Notes: a model not told the origin generated them from the letters alone. A stretch of 40,066 nt of DNA from Candidatus Uhrbacteria bacterium (GCA_903827265.1 CAIKHN010000004.1:1-40066), one strand, 5' to 3'; counted from the first letter of the stretch, positions 23,563 through 31,097 are shown. Numbers and translations: made by a program.

Positions 23563-24642
23563 TTACTCCTTCCTTCCCTCAATCGCGTACTGACGGACGA
23601 GCGCAAGCGCGCGAGCCTTGCGCGACGGATCACCCGCCGCCTGTACACGATGCATGTACTTCACCGCGGCATCGTAATCATTCACACGCCATTCAAGCGC
23701 CGTGAGTGTCACATCATACGCAAGCCTGACGGTCGTCATTGGAGCAGGCAACCGGTCCTCGCGCAGTACCCCAGCAAAGAATTGCGCGAGCCTTCCAAGC
23801 AGACCCTTCGACGGCGTATCGGTCCGCGTGGAAAGCCGGCCCCGAAGCCGCTCAACGATCGCGAGGAACAGCGGCGAATCGTATGGCACACCGCAGAGAA
23901 CATCCAGAGCCCTCTGCATCTGCTCTTCATCCGCCAACGGTTGAAACACGCTGTCCACAAGCGAATGACGAACACGGGTCTCGAATTCCGAGTATCGAAC
24001 CGCGACCCCGTAGATGCGCAGCCGCAGCTCGATGGACAGGCCTCCTGCGTGATCACCGGTCATCCCCACAAGCTTGCCGACCGCCTCGAACGGGTCGGAA
24101 ACTTTCTCGGCGAACATCACGAGCGTCGGTACGTCCATTCGACTGAGCGGCAGCATTTTCATAAGCGCGCTCTGCTTCTGTTCTGCAGTACTCGCACAGA
24201 GCACGAGTTCTTTGAGCTCGTCGATCGTCGTCGCTCTGTTCAGGGCGATCGAGTACAACTGTTCCTGAACTACATTCGGCGGCCCGTCAGTCTGTGCCCT
24301 TGCGTACGAGACGAATGGAAGAATACTCGCGAACGTCGGCCAACGGCTCGACGCTTCGAACGCCATCACCTGCGATATGAATTTCCATTGATGCGGACCG
24401 TCACCGAGATCGGCGAACATCGCCATCAGGTTCCGAACCGTCGGCGGGTCAGTGACACGCTCTGAACCGGAAGAACTGACGAACGGCACCATTCCGTCGA
24501 GGAACCGATAGAAGACCGAATCGTCGATCTCGGCATCTCCGTTGACGAGAAGGATTTCCGTCCAGGACAGCCCGCTGAAGTGGACGAGGTGAAGGTCAGC
24601 GGCGAAGTCGGCACGGGTGTAGCGAGGCGCGGGCGTTGTCAT
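23563..24642 (-). CDS. Protein of unknown function, mostly alpha-helical
   Basis: I do not recognise a family. From the ATG at 24642 (MTTPAPRYTRADF) it has 359 residues, no signal peptide and no clear membrane segment. The sequence is a series of amphipathic helices of about 30-40 residues, which could be a helical-repeat scaffold. GGAG eight bases before the ATG supports this start. It stands alone between a leuS terminator and its own terminator; coding on this strand is supported by the length and terminator placement only. Confidence 0.6.
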   Translation of the reverse strand: MTTPAPRYTRADFAADLHLVHFSGLSWTEILLVNGDAEIDDSVFYRFLDGMVPFVSSSGSERVTDPPTVRNLMAMFADLGDGPHQWKFISQVMAFEASSRWPTFASILPFVSYARAQTDGPPNVVQEQLYSIALNRATTIDELKELVLCASTAEQKQSALMKMLPLSRMDVPTLVMFAEKVSDPFEAVGKLVGMTGDHAGGLSIELRLRIYGVAVRYSEFETRVRHSLVDSVFQPLADEEQMQRALDVLCGVPYDSPLFLAIVERLRGRLSTRTDTPSKGLLGRLAQFFAGVLREDRLPAPMTTVRLAYDVTLTALEWRVNDYDAAVKYMHRVQAAGDPSRKARALALVRQYAIEGRKE

Positions 24643-24683
24643 GAGTGAATCTCCGCACACAGATTGACATATATCGAGCATAA

Positions 24684-24712
24684 CGAAAAGAGACGGCACA
24701 TCGGCCGCCTCT
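24684..24712 (-). terminator. Intrinsic terminator of leuS
   Basis: AGAGACGGC (24689-24697) pairs with GCCGCCTCT (24704-24712) with one G-T pair; on the minus strand TTTTCGTT follows the stem. Confidence 0.7.
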
Positions 24713-24726
24713 ATTCTTCGTAACGC

Positions 24727-27039
24727 TTACACCACAAAGTTCACCAATTTTCCCTTCACGACAATCACTTTCTTCGGCTCATCAACGACGTACTTTGCGA
24801 CATTCTCGTCAGCCCGCGCCGTCTTCACGATTATTTCTTCGACCTCATCGGCCGCAACAACAATGGTTCCGCGAAGTTTTCCATTCACTTGCACCGCCAT
24901 TTCTACGGTGTCATCCTTGAGCATCGATGCATCGGCAACAGGCCACTCCTGTTCCTCAACAAATCCTGTGCCGCCAAGCTGCTCCCACATCTCATTTGCG
25001 ACGTGTGGCGCGAATGGAACAAGAGTGCGCAAGAAGAGCCTTAGCGATTCCTTCGTGATTGCGCCCTTTTCCTGCACGACATTAACGAACATCATGAGTT
25101 GCGCAACAGCCGTATTGAATCCAAATCCCTCGATGTCGCCAGAAATCTTCGCGATGGTTTTATGCAGCATCTTCGTGACCTCGACGTCCTCAACATCGGC
25201 AATTTTCTCGCTCATGCGAATCGCTTTATCCAGGAATCGTCGAACGCCAATGACTCCGTTCGTGCTCCATGGAACCATCTCCTCAAACGGACCCATGAAC
25301 ATTTCGTACACACGAAGCGTGTCGGCGCCATGCTGACCAACGACTTCATCCGGGTTCACGACGTTACCCCATGACTTACTCATCTTGCGTCCATCCTCGG
25401 CGTTAATCATGCCGTGGCTGTGACGACGTGCGTATGGCTCACTGGTCGGAACGTATCCGCGGTCGAACAAGAACTTGTTCCAGAAGCGCGAATACAGCAA
25501 GTGAAGCGTCGTGTGCTCCATGCCACCGTTATAAATATCAATTGGCATCCACTGCTTTAGCGCCTCTTTTGATGCAAATTCTTTGTCGTTATGCGGATCG
25601 GTGTAGCGCAAGAAATACCACGAAGATCCCGCCCAGTTTGGCATCGTATCCGTTTCACGCTTTGCCGCTCCCCCACACTGAGGACATTTCGTGTTCACGA
25701 AGCTCTCGATGTTTGCGAGTGGCGACTCACCATTCTCTGTTGGCTGATAATTCTCAACATTTGGAAGCACAACTGGCAATTCTTCTGTTGGCACCGCAAC
25801 CCAACCATCCTTCTCACAATGCACCAACGGAATTGGTTCACCCCAGTATCGCTGACGAGAAAACACCCAGTCGCGGAGCTTGTATGTTGTTTTTTGACGA
25901 CCGCCGGTCTTTGCAACAGCTTCTTCAAAAGAAACAAGTGGTCGATCAACAATCGGCAGATTCATCGCCTCCGAGAATGCTCGATCACGCTCATCGTGCT
26001 GCGGCACCGCCATCACTGCGCCGGTTCCATAGTGGCCGAGAACGTAGTCAGCAATCCAAACCGGAACCGCTTCGTTGTTCGCAGGATTTGTAACAAACGC
26101 ACCAGTAAAAACGCCCGTCTTCTCTTTCGTATCATCACCACGTTCGATATCGGTTTTCGATTTTATGGATGCGACATATTCATCAACAGCCGCTCGTTGT
26201 TCATCGGAAACAATCGACGCAACCAACGGATGTTCTGGCGCAAGCACAACGTATGTCACTCCGAAGATCGTATCTGGACGAGTTGTAAATACGGTAATCG
26301 AATCTTCTAACCTCCCCTTAGCCCCCTCCTTCGTAAGGAGGGGGAAATCAATCTCCGCTCCTTCGCTTCGACCAATCCATTCTTCCTGTTGTTTCTTAAT
26401 CTTCGGCAAGTAATTCAAGCCCTCAAGATCGGACAATAAGCGATCGGCATACTTCGTAATTGCAATCATCCATTGCGACTTCAGCTTCTTTTCCACCGGT
26501 GTTCCACAGCGCTCGCATTTTCCAGCGATCACTTCTTCGTTCGCGAGTCCGCACAAATCTTTTGGACACCAATTAATCGCCATCTCGGTCTTGTACGCCA
26601 AGCCAGCTTTAAAGAATTCCAAGAACATCCACTGCGTCCATTTGTAGTACGCGGGATCGGTCGTGTTCACCTCGCGGGACCAATCGAAGCTAAATCCCAT
26701 GGACTGCAATTGGCGACGGAACGTGTCAATGTTGGTTTGCGTAAACGTTCCTGGATGATTTCCTGTCTTGATCGCGTAATTCTCAGCCGGCAAACCGAAT
26801 GCGTCCCAACCCATCGGGAACAACACATTCTTTCCTTCCATGCGTCGCTTTCGAGCAATGATATCAATCGCCGTATAGCTTCGCGGGTGACCGACGTGAA
26901 GGCCAGCACCCGACGGATATGGGAATTCCACGAGAAGATAGAACTTTTCCTTAGGAGAATCGTTCTTCGCCTCAAAAACATGGGCTTCCATCCACCGTTT
27001 CTGCCATTTCCCGTCTATCGATTGGTGATCGTACGACAT
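24727..27039 (-). CDS. leuS: Leucyl-tRNA synthetase
   Basis: Charges tRNA-Leu; class Ia synthetase. The 770 residues have the HIGH-type HVGH (48-51), zinc-knuckle cysteines (158, 163, 175, 178), the CP1 editing domain with TTRPDTIFG (252-260) and AVPQHDERD, and KMSKS at 552-556 (GRKMSKSWGN). Residues 232-244 (FPLLTKEGAKGRL), just before the editing core, are encoded by a perfect palindromic repeat not expected in the family. At 770 residues it is shorter than E. coli LeuRS (860), as is common in this radiation. It follows the helical protein gene at 27064 after 24 nt and probably shares its transcript. Confidence 0.97.
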   Translation of the reverse strand: MSYDHQSIDGKWQKRWMEAHVFEAKNDSPKEKFYLLVEFPYPSGAGLHVGHPRSYTAIDIIARKRRMEGKNVLFPMGWDAFGLPAENYAIKTGNHPGTFTQTNIDTFRRQLQSMGFSFDWSREVNTTDPAYYKWTQWMFLEFFKAGLAYKTEMAINWCPKDLCGLANEEVIAGKCERCGTPVEKKLKSQWMIAITKYADRLLSDLEGLNYLPKIKKQQEEWIGRSEGAEIDFPLLTKEGAKGRLEDSITVFTTRPDTIFGVTYVVLAPEHPLVASIVSDEQRAAVDEYVASIKSKTDIERGDDTKEKTGVFTGAFVTNPANNEAVPVWIADYVLGHYGTGAVMAVPQHDERDRAFSEAMNLPIVDRPLVSFEEAVAKTGGRQKTTYKLRDWVFSRQRYWGEPIPLVHCEKDGWVAVPTEELPVVLPNVENYQPTENGESPLANIESFVNTKCPQCGGAAKRETDTMPNWAGSSWYFLRYTDPHNDKEFASKEALKQWMPIDIYNGGMEHTTLHLLYSRFWNKFLFDRGYVPTSEPYARRHSHGMINAEDGRKMSKSWGNVVNPDEVVGQHGADTLRVYEMFMGPFEEMVPWSTNGVIGVRRFLDKAIRMSEKIADVEDVEVTKMLHKTIAKISGDIEGFGFNTAVAQLMMFVNVVQEKGAITKESLRLFLRTLVPFAPHVANEMWEQLGGTGFVEEQEWPVADASMLKDDTVEMAVQVNGKLRGTIVVAADEVEEIIVKTARADENVAKYVVDEPKKVIVVKGKLVNFVV
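26311..26344 (-). repeat. Palindromic repeat copy inside leuS
   Basis: CCCCCTCCTT (26322-26331) and AAGGAGGGGG (26335-26344) are a perfect 10-bp palindrome with a 3-nt loop, flanked by CCTCCCCTTAG (26311-26321). The unit is translated in frame as FPLLTKEGAKGRL. It belongs to the same GC-rich palindrome class as the copies at 12.5, 36.9 and 37.3 kb but has a different loop and flank. Confidence 0.75.
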
Positions 27040-27063
27040 ATGGCCCGTATCGTATCGGATTTC

Positions 27064-27966
27064 CTATTTCTTTTCCATTTCTTGTTCCGCCATCGTTGTT
27101 TTTGCCGCACGAACTTGTTGCAAGTCCTCAATACGATTCGCCGCATTTCCAAACAAAACTTTTGCACTATTTCCTCGCTGAATTTCCAAGTATCGCGCAA
27201 CCTCTAAACGCAATCCTTGGGATTCTGAACCGGCGACAAGACTTGGGTTTTCATCGAGGCTATCGGCGTATTCAATCATGTTCCATGCATTCACCGAAAG
27301 ATCCTCCGCACAATGTTCTAAACCGTTCTGCAACACATTATATCGAATAACGCCCTTCACTTCTGGATCATTCAGATGCTTCAGCGTTTGCAATGTCGCA
27401 TCAGCACTAAAATCGTTTGGATTTTCTTTGACGCGCTTTTCGAGATCCTTTTGCAGTGCTGGTAACGATCGCATGTCCGGCATCATCTTCCCCATTACTT
27501 CAAGAAAAAGTCCTCGCGCTTTTTGCATTCGCTCATTGCTTTCATCGCGATCCGCCTCATTCATTCCGTTAAGGCCGGCTCCTCGCATTTCGCCTGTAAA
27601 CACACCAGCGAGATGTGAAAGCCCAGTCGACACTTCCTGTACAGAAAAATCATCTGGAAATTCTAACGCATGTTCTAAATCCTCCCTCACCTGTTTGTGA
27701 TATGTATTCTGTATTTTCTTTTCCATGATTTCTGCCTTGTTTGCTGGAACTTTGTCCGACCGTAACTCATCGACCAATGTACGCATTTCTTGAACGCGGT
27801 CGTGCAATTGTTCTTTTTCTCTTTTTGTTACGGGTTTTTCTTGTGCTAACGGTTTTTCTAAAGACTCCTGCTTTTTATTACCCGCAATAATCTCTACTCT
27901 TTTTTGATTCGCAGAATCTTGCCGTAATTTTTCATCAGCCGAAGAAACAAATGGGCGTTCGATCAT
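27064..27966 (-). CDS. Protein of unknown function, helical, cytoplasmic
   Basis: No family recognised. From the ATG at 27966 (MIERPFVSS) it has 300 residues, charged and helix-rich, with a likely coiled-coil stretch in the Lys/Glu-rich first 90 residues and no signal peptide or membrane segment. An in-frame TTG three codons upstream is less likely. A candidate promoter (TTGCCC, 18 nt, TATCGT) ends nine bases before the ATG. It lies 24 nt upstream of leuS and probably shares a transcript. Confidence 0.65.
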   Translation of the reverse strand: MIERPFVSSADEKLRQDSANQKRVEIIAGNKKQESLEKPLAQEKPVTKREKEQLHDRVQEMRTLVDELRSDKVPANKAEIMEKKIQNTYHKQVREDLEHALEFPDDFSVQEVSTGLSHLAGVFTGEMRGAGLNGMNEADRDESNERMQKARGLFLEVMGKMMPDMRSLPALQKDLEKRVKENPNDFSADATLQTLKHLNDPEVKGVIRYNVLQNGLEHCAEDLSVNAWNMIEYADSLDENPSLVAGSESQGLRLEVARYLEIQRGNSAKVLFGNAANRIEDLQQVRAAKTTMAEQEMEKK

Positions 27967-27975
27967 ATGCGTCAA

Positions 27976-28005
27976 ACGATACCCTTGAACTTAAGGGGGG
28001 GGCAA
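27976..28005 (-). promoter_or_regulatory. Candidate promoter for gene 27064-27966 and leuS
   Basis: On the minus strand TTGCCC (28000-28005), 18 nt including a C8 tract, TATCGT (27976-27981), nine bases before the ATG. A second candidate further up is TTCACA, 18 nt, CATAAT at about 28034-28063. Confidence 0.35.
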
Positions 28006-28100
28006 GACGAGATGTACACAAGGTAAAATATTATGCACAAAGGTTAATTTTCCTGTGAACATTTTGTGAGTCATTCGTGGATAAATTAAAGAAAGTTTCA

Positions 28101-28129
28101 TTGACGGTTCGCTGTGATTGTGGTTCAAT
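28101..28129 (+). promoter_or_regulatory. Candidate promoter of a short RNA
   Basis: TTGACG (28101-28106), 17 nt, TTCAAT (28124-28129) on the plus strand. The next intrinsic terminator in this direction ends at about 28236, so a transcript of roughly 100 nt would result. No protein gene fits. Confidence 0.3.
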
Positions 28130-28182
28130 AAATACATCGGTTGTGGTGATTTTAACCATCATCAAATCCCGGTGTCGCAATC

Positions 28183-28236
28183 GCTCCCCACGCGAAAATC
28201 ATTCTTTGATTTTTCGCTGGGGAGCTTTTGTTTATT
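28183..28236 (+). terminator. Strong intrinsic terminator
   Basis: GCTCCCCA (28183-28190) pairs with TGGGGAGC (28218-28225), continued inside by GCGAAAA/TTTTCGC and TCA/TGA, about 18 bp in all with small bulges, followed by TTTTGTTTATT on the plus strand only. No protein gene upstream on this strand needs it, so it points to a short non-coding transcript. Confidence 0.65.
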
Positions 28237-28362
28237 CTGGAACTTTCTCATTTGCGTCGAGTTTGGGTGCGCGACAAGCAAATCTCGTGAGGCGTACCTC
28301 TTGGTACGTTGAACGAATTTGCGATGACGCAAGCCCAAAATCGGCCAAATAAAAAGTTCCAG
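28237..28362 (+). ncRNA. Candidate structured RNA with pseudoknot
   Basis: This 126-nt stretch is closed by perfect 10-nt inverted repeats CTGGAACTTT (28237-28246) and AAAGTTCCAG (28353-28362). Inside, TTGCGTC (28252-28258) pairs with GACGCAA (28326-28332); TTTGGG (28262-28267) pairs with CCCAAA (28334-28339), crossing the first pair and so forming an H-type pseudoknot; and 28278-28322 is a 17-bp hairpin with a TCTT loop (GCAAAT...ATTTGC at its base). I do not recognise the family. The strand is inferred from the tRNA and gene downstream; the inverted repeats alone do not fix it. Confidence 0.45.
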
Positions 28363-28378
28363 CCCATCGGGGCTTCGT

Positions 28379-28454
28379 GGGCCGATGATGGTAAAGGCAA
28401 CCATACCCGATTTGACACCGGGAATCACGAGTTCGATTCTCGTTCGGTCCACCA
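28379..28454 (+). tRNA. tRNA with atypical anticodon arm (isotype unresolved)
   Basis: A 76-nt cloverleaf: acceptor GGGCCGA pairs with TCGGTCC (one G-T), discriminator A and an encoded CCA; D stem ATGG/CCAT with GG in the loop; T arm ACGAG-TTCGATT-CTCGT perfect. The anticodon arm is CCCGA-TTTGACA-CCGGG with an A-C mismatch at the last stem pair. By strict geometry the anticodon is TGA (Ser) with C at position 37, but the 4-nt variable region does not fit tRNA-Ser; a one-base shift gives GAC (Val) with the normal T33 and A37. Val is the more likely identity, or the gene may be degenerate. Confidence 0.6.
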
Positions 28455-28470
28455 AACAGCCCCGACCACC

Positions 28471-28496
28471 AATCCCGCCGCACAATCGGCGGGATT
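28471..28496. terminator. 10-bp perfect hairpin between the tRNA and the rRNA methyltransferase gene
   Basis: AATCCCGCCG (28471-28480) and CGGCGGGATT (28487-28496) with a 6-nt loop. No T-run follows on the plus strand, so it may mark the tRNA 3' processing end or sit over the downstream promoter. Confidence 0.4.
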
Positions 28497-28497
28497 G

Positions 28498-28506
28498 TGC
28501 TACTAT
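28498..28506 (+). promoter_or_regulatory. Extended -10 promoter of the rsmB-type gene
   Basis: TGC-TACTAT ends seven bases before the ATG at 28514, the same distance as at infB. No convincing -35 is seen; the extended -10 may suffice. It predicts a leaderless transcript. Confidence 0.45.
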
Positions 28507-28513
28507 CTCGCCC

Positions 28514-29416
28514 ATGTCCTTCTCTCTCCCCCAAGACCTTATTGATCGGCTCGAAGAACAGTTTGGCGTTGCGAAAGCACGCCAGGCCGTAATGGGCATG
28601 ACGAGTCGCAACGTCACTCTTCGCGTCAACACGTTAAAATCCACCGACGCAGCGGTCATGGAAATCTTCCGTCAGGAATTGATTCAATTTGAACGTGCCA
28701 AGGGATTGCCGCATGCGTTCATCGTAAAGAATCGAAAGGCAAGGGAGCTTCTCGGCCACAAAATGTGCTTGGACGGCCTCGTGTATCTCCAAGGCCTGAC
28801 GTCGATGCTGCCGCCGATTGTGCTCGATCCAAAACCGAATGAATCCATCGCAGATTTTTGTGCGGCGCCAGGAAGCAAAACGAGTCAGATGGCGGCGACG
28901 GTCGGATCAACGGGAAATATTTCTGCCTTCGAGCCAAACTTTGTTCGATATCAAAAGCTGCACAACACGCTCAAAATCCAAGGAGCGGAATTCGTCAAAA
29001 CACAGCAAGTGGATTCAACGAAGCTCGGGGCGCTGATGCCCGAAGCGTTCGATAAGATTCTTCTCGACGTCCCCTGCTCTGCCGAAGGACGGATCGATGC
29101 GACCGACGACAGCTCATTTGAAACGTGGAACGACGCAACGCATGAGGCGTATCCAGAACTTCAGCGCCGATTATTTTCCTCGGCAGTTGCCGCGCTCAAA
29201 CCCGGCGGAATACTCGTCTATTCCACCTGCACCCTCGACCCAAACGAAAACGAACGAATGATTAATTGGGCGCTCGGCGAGTTCCCTGATCTCGTCGCAC
29301 AGCCAATCGATCTCCCATTCCCCGGAATTCTCCACAAAGAAACACAATCCGTCACCCTTTTGCCGACAAAGTTATACGAAGGATTTTTCGTCGCGAAGTT
29401 GAGAAAGGCTGTGTAG
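28514..29416 (+). CDS. rRNA/tRNA cytosine-C5 methyltransferase, RsmB/NOP2/Sun family
   Basis: A SAM-dependent m5C methyltransferase of 300 residues. Motif I is ADFCAAPGSKTSQMA (113-127); the two catalytic cysteines are Cys188 in DVPCSAEG and Cys239 in YSTCTLDPNENE. The N-terminal NusB-like domain of RsmB is missing, so it is a short Sun/NSUN-type member and the exact target base cannot be told. The start at 28514 is preferred because the in-frame upstream part runs through the tRNA gene. rarA follows after 4 nt. Confidence 0.9.
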   Translation: MSFSLPQDLIDRLEEQFGVAKARQAVMGMTSRNVTLRVNTLKSTDAAVMEIFRQELIQFERAKGLPHAFIVKNRKARELLGHKMCLDGLVYLQGLTSMLPPIVLDPKPNESIADFCAAPGSKTSQMAATVGSTGNISAFEPNFVRYQKLHNTLKIQGAEFVKTQQVDSTKLGALMPEAFDKILLDVPCSAEGRIDATDDSSFETWNDATHEAYPELQRRLFSSAVAALKPGGILVYSTCTLDPNENERMINWALGEFPDLVAQPIDLPFPGILHKETQSVTLLPTKLYEGFFVAKLRKAV

Positions 29417-29420
29417 AGAT

Positions 29421-30662
29421 ATGGACCTCTTCGACTCTGTCATCACCCAACCTTCCGCAAACACGCCACTGGCGGAACGAATGCGGCCAAGGACTCTTGA
29501 GGAATTCGAGGGTCAGCAGGATGTGGTTGGGCCGGGTTCGCCGCTGCACACGGCAATCGTAAGCGACGATGTTCCGTCGTTGATGCTTTGGGGTCCGCCG
29601 GGAACGGGAAAGACGACGCTCGCACGAATCGTCGCGACAATGACGAAAGCGCGCTTCGTTCCCTTCAGCGCGGTCGGGGGCAGCGTCAAAGATGTGCGGA
29701 CGATTATCGATCAAGCAGAAACCGATCGAAAATATTACAAACGAAAAACAATTTTGTTCGTTGATGAGATTCATCGCTTCAACAAAGCACAGCAGGATGC
29801 ATTTCTTCCGTCGGTCGAAAATGGAACAATCATTCTCATCGGCGCGACCACAGAAAATCCCTCGTTCGCCGTGAATGGCGCGTTGCTTTCGCGATCTCGC
29901 GTCATCGTCCTAAAGCAACTCGAACCAGAATCGATCGTGAAAATCTTGCAACGCGCAATCGAGGATAAAGAACTCGGACTCGGTAAAGAACATATTGTTA
30001 TCGACGACGACGCGATTGGCATGCTCGCAAACTTTGCGAATGGCGATGCGCGATCGGCGTTGAACACGCTTGATCTGGCGGTGAAGACTTCGAAGGGCTC
30101 GCAGATCACCACCGATCTCATCAAAACTGCGCTCGCGAAATCACATCTCCACTACGATAAAGACGGTGAGGAGCATTACAACATTATCTCTGCGCTGCAT
30201 AAATCGATGCGTGGGAATGATGCGAATGCAGCGCTGTATTGGATGGGACGAATGTTGTTATCCGGGGAAGATCCACGATATGTGACGCGTCGATTAATTC
30301 GATTCGCGAGCGAAGATATCGGTTTAGCCGATCCAAACGCTCTTGTCCAAGCTCTCGCAGCCCACGATGCTGCAGGATCGATCGGTATGCCGGAATGCAG
30401 CGTGAACATTGCACAATGCGTCGCCTACTTATCGAAAGCACCAAAGTCGAATGCACTCTACACCGCTTGGCAAGCAATCAACGACGACATTCAAAATCTT
30501 CCAAACGAACCCGTTCCGATCCATCTTCGCAATGCTCCAACGAAATTGATGAAAGACCTCGGCTACGGTAGGGGTTACAAATATACGCCGAACTTTAAGA
30601 ATGCAGACGATGCAAAACAGGATTATCTCCCAGAACGGTTAAAAAAGAAAAAATATCTTTGA
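29421..30662 (+). CDS. rarA: Replication-associated recombination protein RarA (MgsA), AAA+ ATPase
   Basis: RarA acts at stalled replication forks and binds SSB. The 413 residues carry Walker A GPPGTGKTT (58-66), Walker B FVDEIHRF, sensor region GATTENPSF, and the C-terminal MgsA tetramerisation domain (SEDIGLADPNALVQALAAHDA and FKNADDAKQDYLPE). Length is close to the family (about 420-450). It begins four bases after the methyltransferase stop (TAG-AGAT-ATG) and so is probably coupled. Confidence 0.95.
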   Translation: MDLFDSVITQPSANTPLAERMRPRTLEEFEGQQDVVGPGSPLHTAIVSDDVPSLMLWGPPGTGKTTLARIVATMTKARFVPFSAVGGSVKDVRTIIDQAETDRKYYKRKTILFVDEIHRFNKAQQDAFLPSVENGTIILIGATTENPSFAVNGALLSRSRVIVLKQLEPESIVKILQRAIEDKELGLGKEHIVIDDDAIGMLANFANGDARSALNTLDLAVKTSKGSQITTDLIKTALAKSHLHYDKDGEEHYNIISALHKSMRGNDANAALYWMGRMLLSGEDPRYVTRRLIRFASEDIGLADPNALVQALAAHDAAGSIGMPECSVNIAQCVAYLSKAPKSNALYTAWQAINDDIQNLPNEPVPIHLRNAPTKLMKDLGYGRGYKYTPNFKNADDAKQDYLPERLKKKKYL

Positions 30663-30664
30663 GG

Positions 30665-30733
30665 ATAAAAAGGAAAGCCGGCCGAGCTCTAGTCCCCCGC
30701 GAATCAAATCAAGCGGGGAACGAGCTCGGCCGG
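30665..30733 (-). terminator. Terminator of the candidate ncRNA
   Basis: CCGGCCGAGCTC (30678-30689) and GAGCTCGGCCGG (30722-30733) form a perfect 12-bp stem with inner CCCCGC/GCGGGG; on the minus strand CTTTCCTTTTTATC follows. No T-run follows on the plus strand, so it serves the minus strand, against rarA. Confidence 0.7.
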
Positions 30734-31050
30734 ACAGTACCGCACGGTGATGCAAAGGCCGCCTCCCCAGATGGCCAATGCTCCTGTGCGATGAGAAATT
30801 GCTGGCGTGTGCCGCCCGCCCGTGAACCAGTGTTCGAGGAGACGAGACGACCGGTGGATGTAGCGGACACGCCGAGCAATAAGTGAGAGGCTGACGGAAA
30901 CAAGAAAAGGGGAAAGCGTCACGAATCGTTCGCTCACGAACCCACAAACCCCGCCTCCGTCAGCTGCGAACACGAATGGATGGCCCCACAGCCCGAACAT
31001 TCGCGCTCGCGCAACAGCCAACCACGTACGAGGAGGACAGCTGTCAGCGC
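30665..31050 (-). ncRNA. Candidate ~385-nt structured non-coding RNA
   Basis: The 429-nt gap between rarA and the surface-protein gene has no convincing protein gene but has a complete RNA-gene layout on the minus strand: an extended -10 promoter at 31056-31064, strong stems, and a terminator at its end. Stems seen: the palindrome GACAGCTGTC (31037-31046); GCTGACGGA (30890-30898) with TCCGTCAGC (30956-30964); a 17-bp stem with one bulge per side, ATTGCTGGCGTGTGCCGC (30798-30815) with GCGGACACGCCGAGCAAT (30863-30880); and the terminator. I find no RNase P, tmRNA, SRP or 6S signature on either strand. Confidence 0.5.
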
Positions 31051-31055
31051 GAATT

Positions 31056-31064
31056 ACTATACCA
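31056..31064 (-). promoter_or_regulatory. Extended -10 promoter of the candidate ncRNA
   Basis: On the minus strand TGG-TATAGT, an extended -10 with 5 of 6 consensus bases, lies directly downstream of the surface-protein terminator. Start point near 31050. The -35 (CTGGCG at 17 nt) is poor. Confidence 0.5.
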
Positions 31065-31072
31065 AAATATCC

Positions 31073-31097
31073 AAAAAACGCCAGCAGGCAGCTAGGC
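31073..31097 (-). terminator. Intrinsic terminator of the surface-protein gene
   Basis: On the minus strand GCC-T-AGC (including the TAG stop codon) pairs with GCTGGC, followed by GTTTTTTGG. Short stem but clean T-run. Confidence 0.55.

Noticed and set aside
28170-28240. Circularly permuted tmRNA: GCTCCCC-A, hairpin, GGGGAGC resembles an acceptor stem joined by a spacer, followed by ATTCTGGAA.
   Set aside because: No T arm can be built directly before GCTCCCC, and no tag frame ending in an ALAA-like peptide is found downstream. A terminator explains the stem and T-run better.
28077-28352. 91-residue plus-strand frame in the RNA-rich gap.
   Set aside because: It runs through the terminator and the pseudoknot stems and shows no family features.
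28237-28362. Integron attC-like site (inverted repeat ends with a long imperfect stem).
   Set aside because: The ends do not match the RYYYAAC/GTTRRRY core sites, and no cassette array or integrase is nearby.
28232-28534. 100-residue minus-strand frame with GGPNENRTRD.
   Set aside because: This is the antisense translation of the tRNA 3' end, a well-known spurious product.
30665-31050. RNase P RNA, tmRNA, SRP RNA or 6S RNA as identity of the structured RNA.
   Set aside because: No GAGGAAAGTCC/ACAGAA pair (RNase P), no GGTTCGA-type T arm with CCA (tmRNA), no GGTCAGG/GGAAGGAAGCAGCC (SRP) and no 6S-like layout on either strand by eye.
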